A stretch of 64,000 nucleotides of DNA, from assembly GCF_006175995.1 (NCBI RefSeq), contig NZ_VDMB01000001.1, forward strand, positions 62,001-126,000. The letters are read 5' to 3'. Position 1 is the first letter of the stretch. The number at the start of each line of letters is the position of its first letter. The stretch comes from Desulfobotulus mexicanus (GTDB taxonomy: Bacteria > Desulfobacterota > Desulfobacteria > Desulfobacterales > ASO4-4). The position numbers were made by a program, and so were the translations under genes. Positions 36,464 through 46,227 of the stretch are shown here, in pieces. The notes under the pieces are model-generated. The model was not told the DNA's origin, made no database searches, and saw only the letters and a program-made list of their open reading frames with translations.

Positions 36464-37627
36464 TCAGGTGGATGCAGTTTTTGGCAGTACTCCGGGAAGG
36501 GTGAGGATAAAGGAGGCTCCTTCTCCGGGCCGACTGGAAACCACAATATCTCCGCCCAGCTGATGGGCCAGATCCCTACAGAGGTAAAGGCCAAGGCCCG
36601 TACCCTTACCCTGGGGCTTTGTGGTGTAAAAGGGGTCAAATATTCGCTTTTTAACGCTTTCAGGGATGCCGGGGCCTGTGTCTTTAACCTCTATGGAAAT
36701 TCTTTCCTTTTCCGGTGAAAAGGCGGAAAGGCTGATGCAACCCCCCTTGGGCGTGGCCTGTATGGCATTTTCCACAAGATTCACAAGGATCTGCCGAAGT
36801 CTGTGCGGATCGGTGAAAAGGGTAAGATCAGGGCTTTCTTCCACCACAATGGAAATTTCATTTTCAGGATGGATGGTGCGGCTCAGGGAGGCCACTTCCT
36901 GAAGAAAAGCCGGCATGTCACAGGCCCCTGGTGCTTCCGCCTCCCTGCGGACCATGCCCAGAAGCTGATGGGTGATGCGCCTTGCCCTTTCCACGGCCGT
37001 CTGTATGATATCCGAGGCCCGTTTCAGGCTGGCTTTTTCCGGAAGATCCTGCATGGAAGGCCTGTCCATCACCTGGGCTATCCATCCTGCCGCCTCATTG
37101 ATTATGGCAAGGGGATTGTTGATCTCATGGGCAACTCCCGTGGCAAGGGTGCCCACTGTGGCAAGCTTTTCCGCCTGAAGGGCCCTTTCTTCAAGTTCTT
37201 TGCGGATTTCGCCTTCAGCCTTTCTTTCCCTGCGGCGGCGTACCGCAGCCGCAGCCTGAAAGATCTTGCTTTCTATGTGGTCTATCTCCACAGGCTTGGT
37301 GATGTAGTCAAAAGCTCCGGCCCTTATGCCCTCAACACCCTCGCGGATGTCTCCCTGACCCGTGAGAAGAATCACCTCCATGTCCGGATAAAGCTCCCGG
37401 ATACGGTTCATGAGGCTGAGGCCGTTTTCCTCGGGCATGCGTATGTCGGAAACCACCACGTCGGCATTTTCCTTTTCCAGCAGGGCCATGGCCTCACGGG
37501 CGGAACCCGTGGGGTAAACCTTCAGTTCACGTTTTTCAAGGCGTTTGGCCAGGGCTTCGCGGAAGGCCTGTTCATCGTCCACCAGCACAAGGGAAATATC
37601 ATGGTAGCGTCTTCCGGTGTTGGGCAT
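36464..37627 (-). CDS. Receiver-histidine kinase hybrid, 387 aa, cytoplasmic
   Basis: N-terminal receiver (SLVLVDDEQAF, Asp61 in VVVSDIRMPEENG, LLTGQGD, Lys111 in YITKPVE), then a coiled linker, a HisKA domain with GVAHEINNPLAIINEAAGW, and a HATPase domain ([41 protein letters not shown]). No membrane segment. It should take phosphate from another kinase and relay or tune the signal. It lies 70 bases upstream of the SulP-REC gene and 4 bases downstream of a stand-alone receiver. Confidence 0.92.
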   Translation of the reverse strand: MPNTGRRYHDISLVLVDDEQAFREALAKRLEKRELKVYPTGSAREAMALLEKENADVVVSDIRMPEENGLSLMNRIRELYPDMEVILLTGQGDIREGVEGIRAGAFDYITKPVEIDHIESKIFQAAAAVRRRRERKAEGEIRKELEERALQAEKLATVGTLATGVAHEINNPLAIINEAAGWIAQVMDRPSMQDLPEKASLKRASDIIQTAVERARRITHQLLGMVRREAEAPGACDMPAFLQEVASLSRTIHPENEISIVVEESPDLTLFTDPHRLRQILVNLVENAIQATPKGGCISLSAFSPEKERISIEVKDTGPGIPESVKKRIFDPFYTTKPQGKGTGLGLYLCRDLAHQLGGDIVVSSRPGEGASFILTLPGVLPKTAST

Positions 37628-37631
37628 GGAG

Positions 37632-38006
37632 CTATCCCCTTATTTCAAGGATTCTGTTGATGGCTTCCAGCATGGTTTCCAGTTCACAGGGTTTGGTCAG
37701 GTAGTCCGAGGCCCCTGTCTTCAGGGCTTCCATTTTGGCTTCTTCGCTGCCGTGGCCGGTCAGCATTATGACAGCGGTTTCCGGGGCCATGCGCCGGAAA
37801 ATTTTAAGAACATCCATGCCGTCCATATCTTCCATCTTCAGATCCAGTATGGCCACATCCGCAGTATCATGGCGGAGAAGACGTATGGCATCAGCACCGC
37901 TGGTGGCCCGAAGCACGGAAAAGCCCCTTTTTTCCAGCCGGTTGCCCAGAACACGGACATAGCCGGTTTCATCGTCCACAAGGAGCAGGCGGCGGTTTTC
38001 TGGCAT
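37632..38006 (-). CDS. Stand-alone receiver protein, 124 aa
   Basis: A CheY-like single domain: LLLVDDETGY, phospho-acceptor Asp55 in VAILDLKMEDMDGMD, MLTGHGSEEAK and Lys105-type SDYLTKPCELE. No output domain. GGGGGGA precedes the ATG, which overlaps the upstream receiver's stop region (38006). In this operon it probably shuttles phosphate between the two kinases and the receiver fused to the SulP carrier. Confidence 0.9.
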   Translation of the reverse strand: MPENRRLLLVDDETGYVRVLGNRLEKRGFSVLRATSGADAIRLLRHDTADVAILDLKMEDMDGMDVLKIFRRMAPETAVIMLTGHGSEEAKMEALKTGASDYLTKPCELETMLEAINRILEIRG

Positions 38007-38440
38007 CAGTCCCCCCTCTGGTTGGCGATGGACATGGCCTTGGCAGTCACGATTTTTTCTTCATGGGCCTGCTTTTTGAGGGAGGCCTCATCCACCTTGG
38101 CTGTGAGGACATCAATGTCACAGGGTTTCATGAGATAATCAAAGGCACCTTTTTTCATGCCGTCTATGGCTGTTTCCACCGTGGCATGGCCTGTGAGCAT
38201 TATTACTTCCACCAGGGGAAATTCCAGCTTGATGCGGCTTAGGGTCTCAATGCCGTCCATGCCGGGCATTTTTACATCCAGAATGACCACATCCACCCAT
38301 GGATTTTCCGCCAGGGTTCTTAGGGCCTCATCTCCCGAAAAGGCCGCAACCAGTCGGAAATCTCTTTTTTCAAGGCGCTTGGAAAGGGTTTCCACAAAAC
38401 CGGTTTCATCATCTGTGAGAAGAACTTTTCTTTTAGCCAT
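38006..38440 (-). CDS. Receiver protein with short helical tail, 144 aa
   Basis: A receiver domain (VLLTDDETGFVETL, Asp55 in VVILDVKMPGMDG, MLTGHATVETA, Lys in DYLMKPCDID) followed by about 25 charged residues (ASLKKQAHEEKIVTAKAM). GGAGTGAAACC precedes the ATG. It lies 23 bases downstream of the membrane histidine kinase gene, which is therefore its likely kinase. Confidence 0.9.
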   Translation of the reverse strand: MAKRKVLLTDDETGFVETLSKRLEKRDFRLVAAFSGDEALRTLAENPWVDVVILDVKMPGMDGIETLSRIKLEFPLVEVIMLTGHATVETAIDGMKKGAFDYLMKPCDIDVLTAKVDEASLKKQAHEEKIVTAKAMSIANQRGD

Positions 38441-38463
38441 GGTTTCACTCCTTGCCTGATGCG

Positions 38464-40260
38464 TTAAAGGTCTTGATTCTGTTTATGGTCCGTGAAGGAC
38501 TGCTCTTCACTCTCTTTTATTTCCTGTATGGCAGGCAGAAGAATCCGGAAGGTTGTGCCTGCACCCATCATGCTTTCCACCTCAAGCTTTCCGCCCATGG
38601 TGGCAATGATGCCGTAACAGATGGAAAGGCCCAGACCCGTTCCCTTGCCCACGGGTTTGGTGGTGAAAAAGGGATCAAAGATGCGTTTCAGGTTGGCTTC
38701 TGGTATGCCGGGACCCGTATCTGTTATGAGTATTTCCAGAAAATCATCGTGATTCACCGTTTCAAAGCAAAGGCTGCCCCCTTCGTTTTCCATGGCATCA
38801 ATGGCATTGTTGGCAAGGTTCAGTATTACCTGCTGTACCTCAGTTCTTGAAGCCATGACCCTGTGCAGATCCGGAGCAAGCCGGGTTTCTATGCTCACCT
38901 GGGCATAGCGGGCCCTTGGTTCGCAGAGGGGAAGCACTTCCCGGATCATCTCGTTGACCAGAAGGGCTTCGTTGCTGGATTCTGATTTGCGGGCAAAGGT
39001 GAGGAGCTTGCGGGTAATCTCCTTGCATCTCTGGCCCTGGGTGCGGATCTGGTTCAGGGAGGTGCGGAATTCATGCATGTTTTTGATTTGTTCGGGATTT
39101 TCTTCCGCGAGGAGATCGTCTATCCATCCGGCTTCTTCCACCATAATGGCCACTGGATTATTGATTTCATGGGCAATACCCGCAGCCAGCTCACCGATGG
39201 ATGCCAGTTTGCCCGTTTCAATGACCTGTCGGTTCATCAGCTGTTTTTCCGTTTCCTTTCTCTGGAGGGCATGCACCAGTTTTTTGGAAAAACGGATGGC
39301 CAGAAAGGCAATGACAAGAGCGCAGCCAAGGAAGAGGAAGATTCCAAGTTTTCTGGTCCGGATAAGATGGTAAAAGGCCTCGGATTCGGGCTGCTGGGAA
39401 ATCAGCATCCAGTCTCCGTTTTTTAAAAAGCCTGCCACATAAATCTGCTTATGCCCGTTTTTATCTTTGCCCTGATGAAAAATAAGGGCATCCCCGGAGC
39501 GGGTACTTAAAAGTTTCTGGTAAACCTGGGTATGGGGAGAAATATCCTGAAGGGGCCGGGTCTGTAGTTCTCCCTGGCGGTTAAGGATTGTTACAAAGCC
39601 GCGTTCGCCTATTCTGAGATTGCGGACAATGGTGTTAAAGGATTCAAAATCGATGGTGGCCCGGAGTATCCATGGTTTGCCTTCACTGTCATTGGCTTTT
39701 ACCATGACAATGAAGTGGGGCATGCCCCTCAGGCCAAGGAAGACATCGCTTGCCGCATGGGTTTTATTGCTCTTAAGAAATTCCAGGTACCATTCTGCCT
39801 GACTGTAATCCGCAGCGCCCAGCCTGAAGGGGCCTGCATAACTCACAAGGCGGCCCGTGGTGGCGGAGACCAGTCCCATATCTTCAAAAACGGGGCCATA
39901 TACCCGCCGCATTCTGCGGAGATGGGATTCCAGAACCTCGGGTTTCTGAAGCTCTTCCGGGGGGGACAAAAGAACGAGGCTCTGGAGGTTGGAAGTTTTC
40001 TCATTTAGAAAAGCATCAATTTCCGACCGGTTATGCTCCACAATTGCACTGAGGTTATTGGATATTTTTTCCCTTGTGGTGCTGTCATACTGGTTCAGGG
40101 TAATGGCCAGCACAAGGAGAAGGGGGGCAAGGCCTATGAAAAGGGAGGTGATGACCATGCGCCGGGCAAGCTTTGAATAGGCATCATGGGGTTTTGTGGC
40201 ATCTCCATGTGCAGAGGGCAGGGGAACAAAGGAAAGGTTATTATGTTTTATTTTTTTCAT
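38464..40260 (-). CDS. Membrane histidine kinase with Cache sensor domain, 598 aa
   Basis: A cytoplasmic N-terminus, a helix at about 33-53, a periplasmic double-Cache-type sensor (about 55-310, with [26 protein letters not shown] in part and [16 protein letters not shown]), a second helix near 316-336, then HisKA ([24 protein letters not shown], in part) and HATPase ([40 protein letters not shown]). It should sense a small external ligand, possibly a carboxylate or other anion, and phosphorylate the receivers encoded downstream. The ribosome site is poor, so translation is probably coupled to the preceding small gene. Confidence 0.92.
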   Translation of the reverse strand: MKKIKHNNLSFVPLPSAHGDATKPHDAYSKLARRMVITSLFIGLAPLLLVLAITLNQYDSTTREKISNNLSAIVEHNRSEIDAFLNEKTSNLQSLVLLSPPEELQKPEVLESHLRRMRRVYGPVFEDMGLVSATTGRLVSYAGPFRLGAADYSQAEWYLEFLKSNKTHAASDVFLGLRGMPHFIVMVKANDSEGKPWILRATIDFESFNTIVRNLRIGERGFVTILNRQGELQTRPLQDISPHTQVYQKLLSTRSGDALIFHQGKDKNGHKQIYVAGFLKNGDWMLISQQPESEAFYHLIRTRKLGIFLFLGCALVIAFLAIRFSKKLVHALQRKETEKQLMNRQVIETGKLASIGELAAGIAHEINNPVAIMVEEAGWIDDLLAEENPEQIKNMHEFRTSLNQIRTQGQRCKEITRKLLTFARKSESSNEALLVNEMIREVLPLCEPRARYAQVSIETRLAPDLHRVMASRTEVQQVILNLANNAIDAMENEGGSLCFETVNHDDFLEILITDTGPGIPEANLKRIFDPFFTTKPVGKGTGLGLSICYGIIATMGGKLEVESMMGAGTTFRILLPAIQEIKESEEQSFTDHKQNQDL

Positions 40261-40263
40261 ATT

Positions 40264-40662
40264 TTAATGGTCCCCCTGCCATTGTATGCGGGTTTCAATG
40301 AGTCTGCGGATACGGATGTGGCTGCTGCTGTTTTTTTCCATGAAAATCAGAAGGGGCGGCAGGGGTATATCCATACGGTGCCTTTGCCCTGCATGGAGGG
40401 AGTGCAGCACCAGCGGTGTTGCGGGAAGCTGCATGTGCAGGGCAGCCAGCAGGTCTTCTCTGCGGATATCCGCCAGATCCGGATCCAGTACCACAAGATC
40501 CGGTATGGTGCCTTTTCTGGTATCCTGCTGAATTCTTTCCATGAGTGCATATCCTGTACAGAAGGTTAGTGCCCTGCAGGGAAGCATGCGGAGCTCCCGC
40601 TGCAGAAGCTGGCATATATGGGGATTGGGGTCCGCAAAAAGAATGTATAGGCACGGGCTCAT
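40264..40662 (-). CDS. Degenerate receiver-like protein, 132 aa
   Basis: From the ATG at 40662 (AAAGGAAGG upstream) the fold resembles a receiver: ILFADPNPHICQLLQREL, a central strand LVVLDPDLADI with an aspartate at the phospho-site position, and a final strand LLIFMEKNSS. The acidic pair at the first strand is reduced to one Asp, and the conserved Thr/Ser and Lys are not where expected, so phosphorylation is doubtful. It is the first gene of the kinase-SulP operon, with its stop three bases before the kinase start. Confidence 0.65.
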   Translation of the reverse strand: MSPCLYILFADPNPHICQLLQRELRMLPCRALTFCTGYALMERIQQDTRKGTIPDLVVLDPDLADIRREDLLAALHMQLPATPLVLHSLHAGQRHRMDIPLPPLLIFMEKNSSSHIRIRRLIETRIQWQGDH

Positions 40663-41100
40663 GGTTTTTCCTTCCTTTGGCTGGGGAGGCTGTCCCACGG
40701 CCCCCCGCACAGCTCATCTGTATCCTGTGCAAATACGGGGCCGGAGTCTTATGTCTTAGGCTTGTGGCTGTAAAAATAAGAATTTTTTATATGTTATCAA
40801 AAGAAGGGTGGCATGTTTTTTTACAGGGTGCTGGTTTCTTTTCCGGGCTTCTTTTACAGGGTGTTAAAAAAAATGACAGGGATTCCGGTTTTTTTGGATG
40901 GAACGGGCAGTCTTTGTCTGAGGCCTGCATTTGCAAGGGGAGTGCCATGGCTTATTTTACTTTTTTAGGCTTTAAAACAAAGGGTTTCGGGTGTTTGGAG
41001 AATGCGGGAACTGTCCGCTCACTTGGCAATATGCAGGGTCGGGTGTAAGGGCATTGTTCAGGGATGCTCCGGTGTGGGAGCAGAAATGTTTTTCCCTTTT
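40663..41100. other. 438 bp intergenic region upstream of the kinase-SulP operon
   Basis: Must hold the promoter of the operon starting at 40662. A near-duplicated TTTTTACAGGGTG / CTTTTACAGGGTG word occurs around 40820-40862. No gene, strong hairpin or convincing terminator of the chemotaxis gene is visible. Confidence 0.45.
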
Positions 41101-42969
41101 TCATCCCATACCCTGACCCGCAGCCCTTCCTCCCACCATGGCCACCAGTTCCTGTACCATGGATTTCATCTGTTCGGCTTGGGCGCTCATTTCCTCGGAT
41201 GCGGATGCTGATTCTTCGGCATTGGCCGCATTCTGCTGAACTACCTTGTCCATTTCTGCAACGGCTTTGTTAATTTGCTCTATGCCCTGGGCCTGTTCCC
41301 TGGATGCTGCAGCAATTTCTTCCACAAGCTGCCCCACCCTGGAAGAACTTGAGGATACCTCGGTAAAGGCTTCGTTGGTGCGTGTAACAAGTTCATTCCC
41401 ATGGGTCACTTTTTTTACGGTTCCCTCAATCATCTCTGCCGTGTTTTTTGCCGCTTCCGCAGCCCGCAAGGCAAGGTTTCTCACCTCGTCTGCCACCACG
41501 GCAAATCCGGCGCCAGCTTCCCCGGCTCGGGCCGCTTCAACGGCGGCATTGAGGGCCAGAAGATTGGTCTGGAAGGCAATCTCATCAATGGTTTTTATGA
41601 TTTTTGATGTTTCCTCGCTGGCTCTGGAGATCTCTGTCATGGAGCGGGTGAGTTCATTCATGGATGTATTGGCACTTTCAACAACCTGACGGGACTGGCC
41701 CGTAAGCGTGTTGGCTTCTCCTGCATTATCCGCATTCTGCCTGATCATGGAAGACATTTCTTCCATGGAAGAAGAGGTTTCTTCAAGGGAAGCCGCCTGC
41801 TCACTGGCACCCTCGGCAAGGGAAATACTGGCCGAAGAGATCTGGCCTGCGGCAGAAGCCACCTGAGCAGCACCATCGCTGAGGCCTGTAATGACCCGGC
41901 TTAAGTTCCTGTTGATACTCCGGGTGATGATAAGGCCAAGGCCGATGGCCGTCACTACGGCAAAAATTGCAGAAATGCTTATAATGGTAGAAGCAAGGCT
42001 CAGTTGTTGGGTCACGGAAAGGGCGGCCTGGCCTGTGTCGGCAATGCCTGCGGCAGCCGTAGCTGAAGCCGCCTGCAGCACCTGTTCCGCAGCCCTGTTG
42101 CTCTGTTCCCCCAGCGCTTCCCGCTCCAGCCACGCCTTAAGAAAAGTCTCCATGTTTTCATGGTAGTCCGAAGCTGCCCTGAGGCAGGTCTGGAGCAGCC
42201 TCAGGTTGTGCTCCTGCCGGGTTACCCGTATCAGATCTTCAAGGCTGCGGTTGAGTCCGTCAAAGCGCTCCATGGTCTGCCTGAACCGCTGCACGTCCCT
42301 GCCCGCAATGGCCCGCCATGTGTCTGTGATGATGGCGGTTCCCAGATCCAGAATGTCGTTGCCGGCCTTTATTCTGATGGTGCGTATCCACACCTCGTCA
42401 CGGATGAAGCGGCGGCCTTCTTCGCTCATGGACCTTTCTGCCGTAGAAAGGTTTTGTTCAAGAAAGCTTTCCATGGCCCTTTCCTGCACCCCGAGATAGG
42501 CTTCCATGCTCTGCACGAACTGTTCTGCTGCCCCATCGGCACTTAAGACAGCCCTGCCAATGATTTCCGTCTGCTGTACCGTCTGGTCCAGAAGCTGGCC
42601 GTAGGCTGTCGTGGCCCTTGCCGCCCTGTCCGAATTGTCTGAAAGAAAGGCCATGTTTCTTGCGGAGGCATGGGCACTGGCTTCCCTGATGTGTTCCATG
42701 GTGAGGGCAAGGCTCTCCCTTGCGATGCCAAGGAATTCCCTGTTTTCCGTATAGGCGTATCCGCGGGAGGCATACATGGTCATCATGGCCATGCGTTCCA
42801 CATCGTTTGCCACGGCTACGGCGGGTACGCTGCTTTGGGCAAGGTTTTCTGCCACACCGGATACGCGGAACATGCTGACAAAACTGACAAGACCCACAAA
42901 GAGGGTAATGAGGGAAACGGAAAGGAAAGCCGTGATGAGTTTTTTTCCTATGGTCCAGGATTTTTTCAT
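41101..42969 (-). CDS. Methyl-accepting chemotaxis protein with helical (HBM-like) sensor, 622 aa
   Basis: A transmembrane helix at about 12-34, a purely helical periplasmic sensor of about 275 residues containing [20 protein letters not shown], a second helix at about 326-348, a short HAMP-like segment, then the signalling domain with hairpin tip [20 protein letters not shown] and [16 protein letters not shown]. No CheR-tethering pentapeptide at the C-terminus. The VTRQ..N sensor motif recurs in the chemotaxis protein at 47567 and the GGDEF protein at 49954. No che genes are in the window. Confidence 0.92.
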   Translation of the reverse strand: MKKSWTIGKKLITAFLSVSLITLFVGLVSFVSMFRVSGVAENLAQSSVPAVAVANDVERMAMMTMYASRGYAYTENREFLGIARESLALTMEHIREASAHASARNMAFLSDNSDRAARATTAYGQLLDQTVQQTEIIGRAVLSADGAAEQFVQSMEAYLGVQERAMESFLEQNLSTAERSMSEEGRRFIRDEVWIRTIRIKAGNDILDLGTAIITDTWRAIAGRDVQRFRQTMERFDGLNRSLEDLIRVTRQEHNLRLLQTCLRAASDYHENMETFLKAWLEREALGEQSNRAAEQVLQAASATAAAGIADTGQAALSVTQQLSLASTIISISAIFAVVTAIGLGLIITRSINRNLSRVITGLSDGAAQVASAAGQISSASISLAEGASEQAASLEETSSSMEEMSSMIRQNADNAGEANTLTGQSRQVVESANTSMNELTRSMTEISRASEETSKIIKTIDEIAFQTNLLALNAAVEAARAGEAGAGFAVVADEVRNLALRAAEAAKNTAEMIEGTVKKVTHGNELVTRTNEAFTEVSSSSSRVGQLVEEIAAASREQAQGIEQINKAVAEMDKVVQQNAANAEESASASEEMSAQAEQMKSMVQELVAMVGGRAAGQGMG

Positions 42970-43154
42970 GGAATTTTCCCTTTTTGAAAGAGTTGACAGA
43001 AGTCTTCCGGGTCCAGACTCCCTCTTTTAAGACGTAAAAATCATTGATCTTTACGGCCTTTCAGAGTTTTTCTCTGCGGGAGCCACGGGCACATCAGAGG
43101 GTGTTATACTCCGCATGGTCATTCTTGATACATGGGGCAATCTTGAAACGATAT

Positions 43155-43215
43155 TGTAGGGGCAGGCCCCCGTGCCTGCCCTGGTTTTGGGCAACCACAG
43201 GGGGTTGCCCCTACA
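43155..43215. repeat. MITE-like palindromic intergenic element, 61 bp
   Basis: Begins TGTAGGGGCA and ends TGCCCCTACA, with internal GGCAGGCCCCCGTGCCTGCC and GGCAACC/GGGTTGCC stems. Elements of this TGTAGGGG...CCCCTACA kind are common between genes in many bacteria, including deltaproteobacteria. Confidence 0.75.
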
Positions 43216-43288
43216 GAAAACCCATTAATGTTTCACGGTTGACCGCTTGGAGTATATACGGAGGCAGGGTATGCAAATTCCGGTCCTG

Positions 43289-44047
43289 TCAACACTTGGG
43301 GTAGGGGAGAAAGCCCCGGATTTCACCGGAAAGCTCCCCGGTTTTGACAATATGCAGGCTGCCGCCAAAGGTTTCTATGACTCTGTGGGCCACAACAGGT
43401 GCAAGTCCCAGCTCCTGGGCCTGGGATGCGCCCCGGACGGGGGAGGGGAGATCAAAAAAAGACGCTGCCTGATTCTGGCTGAGCCTCATTGTGTTCATGG
43501 GTAATGTCAGCCCTATGCCATTTTCCGTATCGGTGACAGAAATTTTTACACATTGTCGATTTTTTGAAAAAGAGGTGGCAAGGAGAATCAGGGTTCCCAT
43601 GGTTTTTTTCAGAAGCTCCCTGTCCATATTCAGAAGACCTGGGGAAAGGTTGCCGGAAAGCTCTATATCCATGGAAATCTTTGGCAGAAAAGCCTGCACT
43701 TCTATCATGAGTTCCGGGAACAGAAAGCCTTCTTTGCCGTTGCAGACGGCCATGTCCATGGAAACGATGAGTTCTGCATCCTCAATCAGGTTTCTCATGC
43801 GCTGGTATTCAGACTTATTAAGATCGTCAGCAGATCCCGATAAAGCCATGACCCGTTCAGGGTTGATGGTTTCCGCAAGAAGCTCTGTTTGTACCAGCAG
43901 GCGGTCAAGATAATTCTCTTCGGCGAGTTGAATTTTCCACCATGTGAGCAGAAGGGTTCCTGCAAGAAGGAGGATCAGCAGTGCAGCAATGGCGGGCTGC
44001 CTTATCAGGGGAGTATGTGTTTTCTGTTCCGGCAGAGTGATAATCAT
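43289..44047 (-). CDS. Rearranged histidine-kinase-like membrane protein, 252 aa
   Basis: A membrane helix (about 20-38) is followed by LLAETINPERVMALSGSADDLNKSEYQRM, given in part, a segment I associate with the sensor region of many PAS-kinases. The protein then passes directly into a HATPase-like region ending LGLAPVVAHRVIETFGGSLHI (G2-box-like). The phospho-accepting HisKA helix and the N and G1 boxes are missing or unrecognisable. It looks like an internally deleted kinase that kept its ends. It could still bind ATP poorly, or act as a phosphatase or scaffold. No strong ribosome site. Confidence 0.6.
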   Translation of the reverse strand: MIITLPEQKTHTPLIRQPAIAALLILLLAGTLLLTWWKIQLAEENYLDRLLVQTELLAETINPERVMALSGSADDLNKSEYQRMRNLIEDAELIVSMDMAVCNGKEGFLFPELMIEVQAFLPKISMDIELSGNLSPGLLNMDRELLKKTMGTLILLATSFSKNRQCVKISVTDTENGIGLTLPMNTMRLSQNQAASFFDLPSPVRGASQAQELGLAPVVAHRVIETFGGSLHIVKTGELSGEIRGFLPYPKC

Positions 44048-44245
44048 AGCTCAACCATTCTGTTTCATGTTTTTTCAATCCCAGTATTGCAGGAAGTGAA
44101 AAGCTTGGTGTCTGATCCGGTTTGTGCGCAATGATGTTCTGTCAAGACAAAGATTTTTCCGCATTGACTTTGCGGGCTGTGATCTTTATTGTTTAGACAG
44201 TCTAGCTTGATCATGTGGCTTTAACAAGGGTAAGTAGGTGACATT

Positions 44246-44500
44246 ATGATTGAAAATTACTGGCAGCTCCAGGACGCAAAAAACAAATTCAGCCATCTTG
44301 TAGAGACTGCTCAAAAAAAAGGGCCTCAGATTGTAACCAGACATGGAAAGGAAGCCGTTGTTGTGCTTTCAGTTGAAGAGTACAAAAGCCTTACAAAACC
44401 CAAAACGAGTCTGGTGCAGTTCTTTAAAAATTCACCACTGGCAGATGCAGATATTGATTTATCAAGGAGCAAGGATATTTCAAGGGATATGGACCTATGA
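44246..44500 (+). CDS. Phd/YefM-type antitoxin, 84 aa
   Basis: The N-terminal DNA-binding fold WQLQDAKNKFSHLVETAQKKGPQIVTRHGKEAVVVLS, given in part, is typical of Phd/YefM antitoxins. The C-terminal 30 residues (FFKNSPLADADIDL) should wrap the toxin. AGGTGA precedes the ATG. Its stop overlaps the toxin start. It neutralises the PIN toxin and represses the module; the DNA is more AT-rich than the signalling genes on both sides, which fits recent acquisition. Confidence 0.9.
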   Translation: MIENYWQLQDAKNKFSHLVETAQKKGPQIVTRHGKEAVVVLSVEEYKSLTKPKTSLVQFFKNSPLADADIDLSRSKDISRDMDL

Positions 44501-44916
44501 ATTATCTTCTGGATACATGTGTTATTTCGGAGCTGATCAAAAAGCATCCGGATTCCAAAGTAGTTCAATGGATCTCCAGTGTTGAAGAAATACAATTATT
44601 CATCAGTGTTTTGACCATTGGTGAACTGTACAGAGGTATTGAAAAGCTGCCAGAAGGCAAAAAGCGAAACGATCTTCACTGGTGGGTCTCCTTTGATTTG
44701 AAAAAAAGATTTCAGCATAAAATAATAAATTTTGACTTAAAGACCGCAGCCATCTGGGGTAAAATTCAGGCAAAGGCAGAAAGGTCGGGACAAAAACTGC
44801 CCGTCATGGATTCTCTTATCGCTGCTACCGGGATATCCCATGATCTTGTTGTGGTGACAAGAAATATAAAGGATATGGAAAACAGCGGTGTAGAATTGCT
44901 TAATCCCTGGGACTGA
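44497..44916 (+). CDS. PIN-domain toxin, VapC/FitB type, 139 aa
   Basis: Acidic metal-site residues of the PIN fold: Asp6 in YLLDTCVISEL with Glu12, Glu in LTIGELYRGI, and Asp in LPVMDSLIAATG, ending LVVVTRNIKDM. It is a metal-dependent ribonuclease that targets tRNA or rRNA in characterised relatives. Its last 17 bases overlap the 3' end of the truncated PAS sensor gene on the other strand, so the module marks a breakpoint in that gene. Confidence 0.9.
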   Translation: MNYLLDTCVISELIKKHPDSKVVQWISSVEEIQLFISVLTIGELYRGIEKLPEGKKRNDLHWWVSFDLKKRFQHKIINFDLKTAAIWGKIQAKAERSGQKLPVMDSLIAATGISHDLVVVTRNIKDMENSGVELLNPWD

Positions 44917-46168
44917 GGGCGGTTTTCCGGGCCAGAACACTGGCATGGGCGATGGTTTTTTCCAGCATCATGTTGCTGCTGCGGAGTTCCGCCTCGGTTT
45001 CCTTGTGGCCTGTGATGTCAAAGAGGGTCAGGAGAACATGGTTGCTGCCGTCCAGAAAGAGGGGCGCTGCGCTGATCTGAAAAAAGAAATTTTCCGTTCT
45101 TCCGTGTATGCTGAGGGTATGGGCGCTTTCCACGGCCCGTATTTCCTTGCGGGCGTCAAGGGCGCACTCAAGGGCTGCCCGGATACGGCACTGGCCGCAG
45201 GGGCCTTCTTTTCTGTATCCGCAGCCCTTTGCCGGTAAATGGGCATGGATGCAGTTCAGAAATTCCCCAATCTGCCTGAACATTCCGGAACTTCCCGGCA
45301 TGCCTGTTATGCCTGAAACAACGGGGTTGATATGGCGGACTTTTCCTTCCCCATTGAGAAGAATCATTCCTACTGGTGCCGTATCAAAAATTGCCTGAAG
45401 ATTGGCTCTTCTGCGTTCAAGATCCTGATGGGCATTCCACCTCTGCCGGGCTGCTTCATTCCTTGCTTTATGGCTCAGTATAAAAAGAAAAATGGATATT
45501 CCCGTACCCAGCAGGAGGGAAAAGATGGCACCTTTCTGCAGGATGCCTGCAATGCCAAGGCTGCGTTCCACCATGGCGGATGTGTTGGCTATATTGTTGT
45601 CCGTAAGGGCATCGAATGTCAGGTATATGGTATTGGACAGGGGCAGGGTCTCTGCCGTTAGTTCCATGTACTGGCGGTGGAGTTCATTATACTGGCTATG
45701 ATTTTCGGGGTCTGTCAGCTTCAGGAGAATGCTGTCCATGCGTTTATGGGCATTGCGCCAGGCATTGTAATCGCTTTCTGCCTGTTGAAGGAGTTCCTTT
45801 CCCCTGTCCGACTGCCTGGGGTTGGCCCGTAAGGCTATCCAGGCTTCATCAATGTTTTTCCACGCCTGTTGCTGATGCTTTCGGATATCGGCAAAGGCTT
45901 CTGCCGGACCCTCCTGATGCAGGAGAAGGCTGACAGCAAAGGTCTCGCCGCGGATGACCATGCGATGCTGGTTCAAAATGGCCAGGGCCTTTAAATCCGG
46001 TATGCGGTTTTCTCCAAAATTTTTTAAGGATGTCTGCAGCATGGAAACAGCCCCAAAACCAGCCATGCCCACACAGAGAATAATGCTGACCATGGCAATA
46101 AAGGAGAGGGTTGTTTTGAAATCCACGGCCCAGATGGCGTGGGAAGACCGGTCGGACAGGGGTTTCAT
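44900..46168 (-). CDS. PAS-domain membrane sensor, apparently truncated before its kinase core, 422 aa
   Basis: A helix at about 20-42, a helical extracytoplasmic sensor, a second helix near 212-233, a coiled linker (WNAHQDLERRRANLQAIFD) and a PAS domain (APVGMILLNGEGKVRHINPVVSGITGM to LLTLFDITGHKETE). The PAS loop has an extra cysteine set (CGYRKEGPCGQCRIRAALEC). The sequence ends in AELRSSNMMLEKTIAHASVLARKTAL, the helix that in related proteins leads into HisKA, then stops inside the toxin gene end. I infer truncation of a histidine kinase by the toxin-antitoxin insertion. Confidence 0.8.
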   Translation of the reverse strand: MKPLSDRSSHAIWAVDFKTTLSFIAMVSIILCVGMAGFGAVSMLQTSLKNFGENRIPDLKALAILNQHRMVIRGETFAVSLLLHQEGPAEAFADIRKHQQQAWKNIDEAWIALRANPRQSDRGKELLQQAESDYNAWRNAHKRMDSILLKLTDPENHSQYNELHRQYMELTAETLPLSNTIYLTFDALTDNNIANTSAMVERSLGIAGILQKGAIFSLLLGTGISIFLFILSHKARNEAARQRWNAHQDLERRRANLQAIFDTAPVGMILLNGEGKVRHINPVVSGITGMPGSSGMFRQIGEFLNCIHAHLPAKGCGYRKEGPCGQCRIRAALECALDARKEIRAVESAHTLSIHGRTENFFFQISAAPLFLDGSNHVLLTLFDITGHKETEAELRSSNMMLEKTIAHASVLARKTALSPRD

Positions 46169-46227
46169 TGGCTTTTCCTTTCATTACCCGTTTCAGATGC
46201 TGGAAAAGGAGGTTTCCGGTGATTCTT

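Noticed and set aside
40727-40742. GG-N10-GC with TTTGCA before the kinase-SulP operon as sigma-54 promoter
   Set aside because: Only the minimal invariant bases match; such matches arise by chance in a few hundred bases and no paralogous site supports it.
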